Positions 59,944 through 64,000 of a stretch of DNA of 64,000 nt are shown piece by piece. The position numbers were made by a program, and so were the translations under genes. The notes below the pieces were generated by a model, which made no database searches, was not told where the DNA came from, and saw only the letters and a list, made by a program, of their open reading frames with translations. Every line of letters starts with the position of its first letter. Within the stretch, counting starts at the first letter, position 1. The DNA is from Odobenus rosmarus divergens (lineage: Eukaryota; Chordata; Mammalia; Carnivora; Odobenidae), in NCBI RefSeq assembly GCF_000321225.1, contig NW_004450477.1, positions 1,681,864 to 1,745,863 on the forward strand, in the 5' to 3' direction.

Positions 59944-60972
59944 TTCAGAGGCAAACATCCCCCAGCTCTTCCTCGATGCATTCTCATTCTAATTTGGCAG
60001 TTTTGTGTTGCCAGTTTGACTCCTAACTTCTGGAAACCCCTAAGGAATAATTGCCTTAAGTAGAACTGAGAAACTGGGAAGCTAATGCCTAGTAAGGTCT
60101 TAGGTTTACCTGAAAGGATCAACTGAGAGACCTTGTGATTCTTGAGAGAGCGGGGATGCTTAGCTTCCAGAATCTTGGCAGCCGAAAGCCAAACTTCTTA
60201 ACCATGTATGTTTCAAAATCCAAAGATACTCTAAAATATTATAAGGTCATTTATGATTTCACAAATGCCCTAGGTCTACTAGTAGATTTTGTGAGTTTAA
60301 CTTATTTCATCTGTCATTTATTCATCTTATTGCAAAACCTTCAGGCCAAATTCCAGATGAGTTGCTGCTTCCGTAATGGCAGTAATGTCTTGCAGTCTAG
60401 GTTACAGATGATTATTTTCTGTGTTCTGTTTGGGACTGGGGGTCACAGCCACTCAGATATCACTTGTGAGTTGAGTGTGTTCTTTTTGCTTTAATTGAGG
60501 TTGTTCCATGAAAGGAAGCCAAATACCATTAGACAGGACATCCTGTGATTCCCTTAGTTTACCATGGCCAAGGACAGGACTTTTTTTTTTAATATAAGAT
60601 GACTTCTTGTTTCCTTTCCTATTAAAATGGGAGCCCAGAACCAGTGATGTCCAGTTGGCTGTAAGAAGTCTAAAAACAACTGAACCTCCGCCAAAAATCA
60701 CTTGAAGAGTTCTAGAACGTGAAAAAATGTCCATGTCTTTTTATGTGAGCCAACAATGATTTGGTCATTATTAGCATTTAAGTGCTAATAGAAGTGCTAA
60801 CAGAACTGGTGTTCTGTTGTCTTGAAATAATAATTAACTGAAAAAGAGGAAATGACCACACCAGGAGTTCTTGGAATTAAACATGCTACATAAAAATTGT
60901 GGAATCAGGTACATTGTGGTACACCTACCTCCACAATAAAACATAGTGCAAATATTACACATGAAAAGATAG
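59391..60972. other. Non-coding intronic stretch
   Basis: No exon recognised. A 119-codon + frame at 60135-60494 has no known domain and no matching splice context that I can support. Confidence 0.45.
59906..59941 (+). repeat. Compound GT/GA repeat
   Basis: A run of GT units passes directly into a run of GA units, the whole about 36 bp. A likely polymorphic microsatellite. Confidence 0.95.
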
Positions 60973-60985
60973 AAAAACGTTCACA

Positions 60986-61150
60986 GGGGCGCCTGGGTGG
61001 CTCAGTCGGTTAAGCAGCTGCCTTCGGCACAGGTCATGATCCCGGGGTCCTGGGGTTGAGCCCCACATCCGGCTCCCTGCTCAGCAGGGAACCTGCTGCT
61101 CCCCTCCCTCTCTCTCGCTCTGAAGTAAATAAATAAAATCTTTAAAAAAA
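60986..61150 (+). repeat. Carnivore SINE, shortened body
   Basis: A forward copy flanked by AAAAACGTTCACA and AAAAATGTTCACA, one mismatch (60973-60985 and 61151-61163). The CT-rich region is shorter than in other copies. Confidence 0.95.
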
Positions 61151-61205
61151 AAAAATGTTCACAATATTTTAAGAGAAACAAGCTGACTAGTACCAAGTAT
61201 ATATG

Positions 61206-61648
61206 TATTGTATTGGTTTTCCAAGGCTGCTAAAACACTATTACCAGAAACTAGGCAGCTTGAAATTTATTCCCTCAAAGTTGAGAAGACTAGAAGTCCT
61301 AAATGAAAGTGTTGGAAGGGCTGTGCTCCTCTCAAGGCTCTGGAGGGGAATCCTTCTTTGCCTCTTCCTGTCTAGTGTCGCTGTGTGTTCCCTGTAGCTA
61401 CCTCACTCCAGTCTCTGCCTCTCTTACCACATGACCTCCTTCCCTGTGTGTCTGTGTGTCTGTGTGTCTCTGTTTCCACGGGCCCTTCTTAGAAGGACAC
61501 TAACCATTGGATTTAGGGCCCTAATCCAGTGTAACCTCCAACTAATTACATCTGTTTCCCAATAAGACTGTTTCCCAATAAGATCATATACTAAGGTTTC
61601 AAGGGGACATGAATTCTGGGGCGGGGGGGATCACTATGCAACTATTAC
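61206..61648 (-). repeat. MLT1-type solo LTR (ERVL-MaLR)
   Basis: An old LTR in reverse: GGCTGCTAAAACACTATTAC, AGAAGTCCTAAATGAAAGTG, CTGTGCTCCTCTCAAGGCTC, TTAGGGCCCTAATCCAGTGT and ACTATGCAACTATTACA follow the MLT1 layout. A TGTG/TGTC-rich run is inside. No internal region or coding sequence accompanies it, so it is a solo LTR remnant. Confidence 0.85.
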
Positions 61649-61649
61649 A

Positions 61650-61690
61650 TGTATGTACGTGTGTATATGTATGTGTGTATACATATATGC
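61650..61690 (+). repeat. GTAT-rich simple repeat
   Basis: Irregular ATGTATGT, GTGTATAT and ATACATAT units next to the LTR end. Confidence 0.75.
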
Positions 61691-62942
61691 CCATTTTTAT
61701 GTGTGTAGAAAATTCATGTACCTACCCCACATACTCCTTTATAAAAGGTCTTTAATTTTATTTGTTTCTACTTTTTCAATGTGAAAAATGCTGATTTAAT
61801 ATAAAAGTATTTTTTAAAATAGCACTTTGACATCTACCTTTAAAAAAAAAGGTTTTTTTTTTTTACTAACCTACTTTGAGTTTGTTTTCTTTGCCTCATC
61901 AAACTAGGAGACACTTAATCTTAAAATAATCTTTTGTAACATATATACACACATAAATATGTATATGAGTCAGTATTATATGGTATTGGGTTTACTATGC
62001 TTATTATACTATAACAGTAACTAAAATTGAAATAATGTAATGATTTGAGTAAACCAGTGTAATCCTTGGTGTCTGATTTAGGTATGGGGAGGCAAGGAAA
62101 AAAAAGTTATACTCAATTGTTGAATTCAAATCTAATTTCTTAAATGTTTTAAAGTCTCTAAATCAAATTAATCCTAGAAACTAAACCTAGGAACTAGGCA
62201 TGGGGATGGGATGGGGAGGCACTTTACCAAATTTCATTTGTTCAGATTGGCTCAAATACTGAGTACCTCCTAACACACACATCCACTCTAGAACTAACTT
62301 CATCCACCCATCTTATTCTTTAGACTCTTTTGTCTATAGTAGTAGCTCTAGTTAGCCAAATGGTTCGTAAGGGCTTCTCTTAAGTAATTTCCTTTCTCTT
62401 AATTAGTGCTGAATGCTCATTAATCACTTGTTATTTTTCTGTCTTTGAGTATCTCAAGTTTAACAAAACATTCTAAATTCAGTAGAGACCACAATCCCCC
62501 ACGTGTCAGATGACAACAGTATATTAAATTTTGTCACCTGCTCCTATAAGTCCTCTCATACCATAGAACTGCAGAATCAGAAAGGGAGCCTTCAATTCAA
62601 GAAACTTCCTCGCTTCCGCTCTTTACCAAACCCAAGGGTTTTACCATGTATCTGATCCTGTTATTTCTGTATCTCATTCAGTTTGGACATGGTGCAGTTT
62701 TTATCCACTCTTGACTCAAATGCTCAATATCTGCACTTCCCTTGGAGAATCATAGTGTCAACACGCTGATGCAAGAAATGTTTTGACTTTTGACCTGTTA
62801 TGTAGCAGTAGATAGGGAAGTGGAGGGGTATTGCAGTCACTAGACCTGTGTGTGTGTGTAAACTGATTTTTGTTGGGTACCTCATAAAAATGAAAGTCTG
62901 TTGGTCTCTTCATTACGGTAAATAAATGGTAGATGAGTTCAT
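61691..62942. other. Non-coding intronic stretch
   Basis: AT-rich, no recognised exon or repeat apart from a short GT run at about 62848-62859. Confidence 0.5.
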
Positions 62943-62956
62943 TAAAAGCAAAACAA

Positions 62957-63141
62957 GGGGCGCCTGGGTGGCTCAGTCAGTTAAGTGGCCGCCTTCAGCT
63001 CAGGTCATGATCAGGTCCTGGGATGGAGCCCCACCTGGGGCTCCCTGCTCAGTGGGGAGTCTGCTTCTCCCTCTGCCCTTCCCATCCCCCCTGCTCATGC
63101 TCACGCACTCTCTCTCAAATAAATCTTTTTTAAAAACTAAA
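62957..63141 (+). repeat. Carnivore SINE
   Basis: A forward copy with a small deletion after TCATGATC, flanked by TAAAAGCAAAACAA at 62943-62956 and 63142-63155. Confidence 0.96.
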
Positions 63142-63155
63142 TAAAAGCAAAACAA

Positions 63156-63845
63156 AATAACATGCACCTCTTCTATTCCAGTATCCAAGGAAGATAGAGT
63201 TGGTATCTAGTTGCCCAAAGAGTAATTAGGGAGAAGGAGAGAAGGACGCACTGTGACTCTGGGGTGGAATTGCAGGAAGATGGGGGAAATCCATTCGGAC
63301 CAAAATGAGTCCTTTTACCTGGGAAAGGAGGTTTTGGGGACGATGGCCTGAAGAACTGGTGACAAAATAGTGTGCCTGGTTTTGATAGCATTTCCCTGTT
63401 GCAACACCAATTTGGCTGAACATTACTAATTTTAGGTTAAAAAGACTGAAATTTACATTTCCTGTTCTAATGTGCAGCCATCTTCATATAATTCACAGGA
63501 TGTTCTCTAGGGTGGGGAGTAGGTTCCATGTAGAAGCTCATCAGTACCTTGTCATTTTTATGTAATATTTATGAAGTTTAATATTATACTATTTCCCCAG
63601 TTGGCTATTTTGGTTCTGTGTCAGTCTACTATGAAAAGAATTAAAAAAAAAAAAAAAAAGAATGAAAAGGAAATAGCATGAACAGAGCTGGAGGGATATG
63701 GATGTACATTATCCATTTTGGAATCAGATTCACCAAAATCTATTTTAACACTGGCCTGCACATCCTTCTTCCTTTTAGGCTTAATTTTATTGGTATTTCA
63801 CTTTCAATTTCAAAACATTCTCATGAGCTTAAAAATGAATTTCAG
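63156..63845. other. Non-coding intronic stretch
   Basis: Nothing recognised beyond an A17 run near 63643-63659. Confidence 0.5.
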
Positions 63846-64000
63846 GGACCCCTAGATGGCTCAGTCGGTTAAGTGTCTGCCTTCGGCTCAGGTCATGATC
63901 TCAGGGTCCTGGGATTGAGCCCCACATGGGGCTCCCTGCTCAGTGGGGAGACTGTTTCTCCCTCTCCCTCACCTGCCGCTCTCCCCTGCTGTACTCGCTT
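63846..64000 (+). repeat. Carnivore SINE, cut by window end
   Basis: A forward copy starting GGGACCCCTAGATGGCTCAG; the A tail and right duplication lie outside the window. Confidence 0.93.

Larger units (their letters stand above)
48778..64000 (+). other. MAPRE2: MAPRE2 intron 1, 5' part
   Basis: This begins with the GT donor after the first coding exon and continues past the window edge; no further MAPRE2 exon was found. The first 5.4 kb is SINE-free, unlike most of the window. Further in are MIR, L1, MLT1 and seven SINE insertions, listed separately. A large first intron is consistent with what I know of mammalian MAPRE2. Confidence 0.85.

Noticed and set aside
60135..60494. 119-codon + strand frame in MAPRE2 intron 1, considered as an exon
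   Set aside because: No convincing splice acceptor and donor around it and no recognised protein similarity.
1..64000. CRISPR arrays, phage genes, operons or other prokaryotic systems
   Set aside because: No regularly spaced repeats, no dense gene order and no ribosome-binding sites; the content is typical mammalian nuclear DNA.

Overview
This window reads as nuclear DNA of a carnivoran mammal. It is AT-rich, gene-poor, and full of tRNA-derived carnivore SINEs (SINEC) whose heads carry the GGCGCCTGGGTGGCTCAG signature. The SINEs have arctoid-type bodies (bear, seal or mustelid lineages). The young dog-type and cat-type SINE forms were not seen, so an arctoid is the best guess, although the species cannot be named from this sequence alone. 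There is no sign of bacterial, phage or CRISPR content.

Only one protein-coding gene is supported. A CpG island at about 48.3-48.9 kb holds the promoter and first coding exon of MAPRE2, which encodes EB2, a microtubule plus-end-tracking protein. The exon runs on the + strand, its ATG is at 48659 and its splice donor follows 48777. Everything from there to 64000 is the start of a very large intron 1. The promoter lacks a TATA box but has a CACGTG E-box, a perfect palindromic CRE, GC boxes in a 15-bp tandem repeat, and a good RFX-type X-box. The 48 kb upstream is intergenic, or intronic if longer MAPRE2 isoforms start further upstream. It contains one exon-like 62-bp segment (16798-16859) with strong splice signals and no gene assignment.

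The rest is repeat stratigraphy. A decayed RPL32 processed pseudogene lies at about 9.69-10.19 kb. About 25 SINEs are spread through the window, many with intact target-site duplications. L1 fragments lie at 13.4, 23.2, 25.1, 28.1, 36.9 and 58.6 kb; the 25.1 kb copy shows a 5' inversion. Older layers are MIR, L2, MaLR-type LTRs (61.2 kb, and probably 35.7-36.6 kb), MER5-like DNA transposons and a HAL1/L1-like element near 30 kb. Several loci show clear insertion order, with a SINE inside an L1 inside an older repeat.

I found no previously undescribed biological system. The leads most worth a second look are the exon-like segment at 16.8 kb, the MAPRE2 promoter motif cluster with its stop-free in-frame leader, and opposed SINE pairs able to fold as double-stranded RNA. 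Most open reading frames of 60-140 codons here look like chance or repeat-derived frames and are left out.
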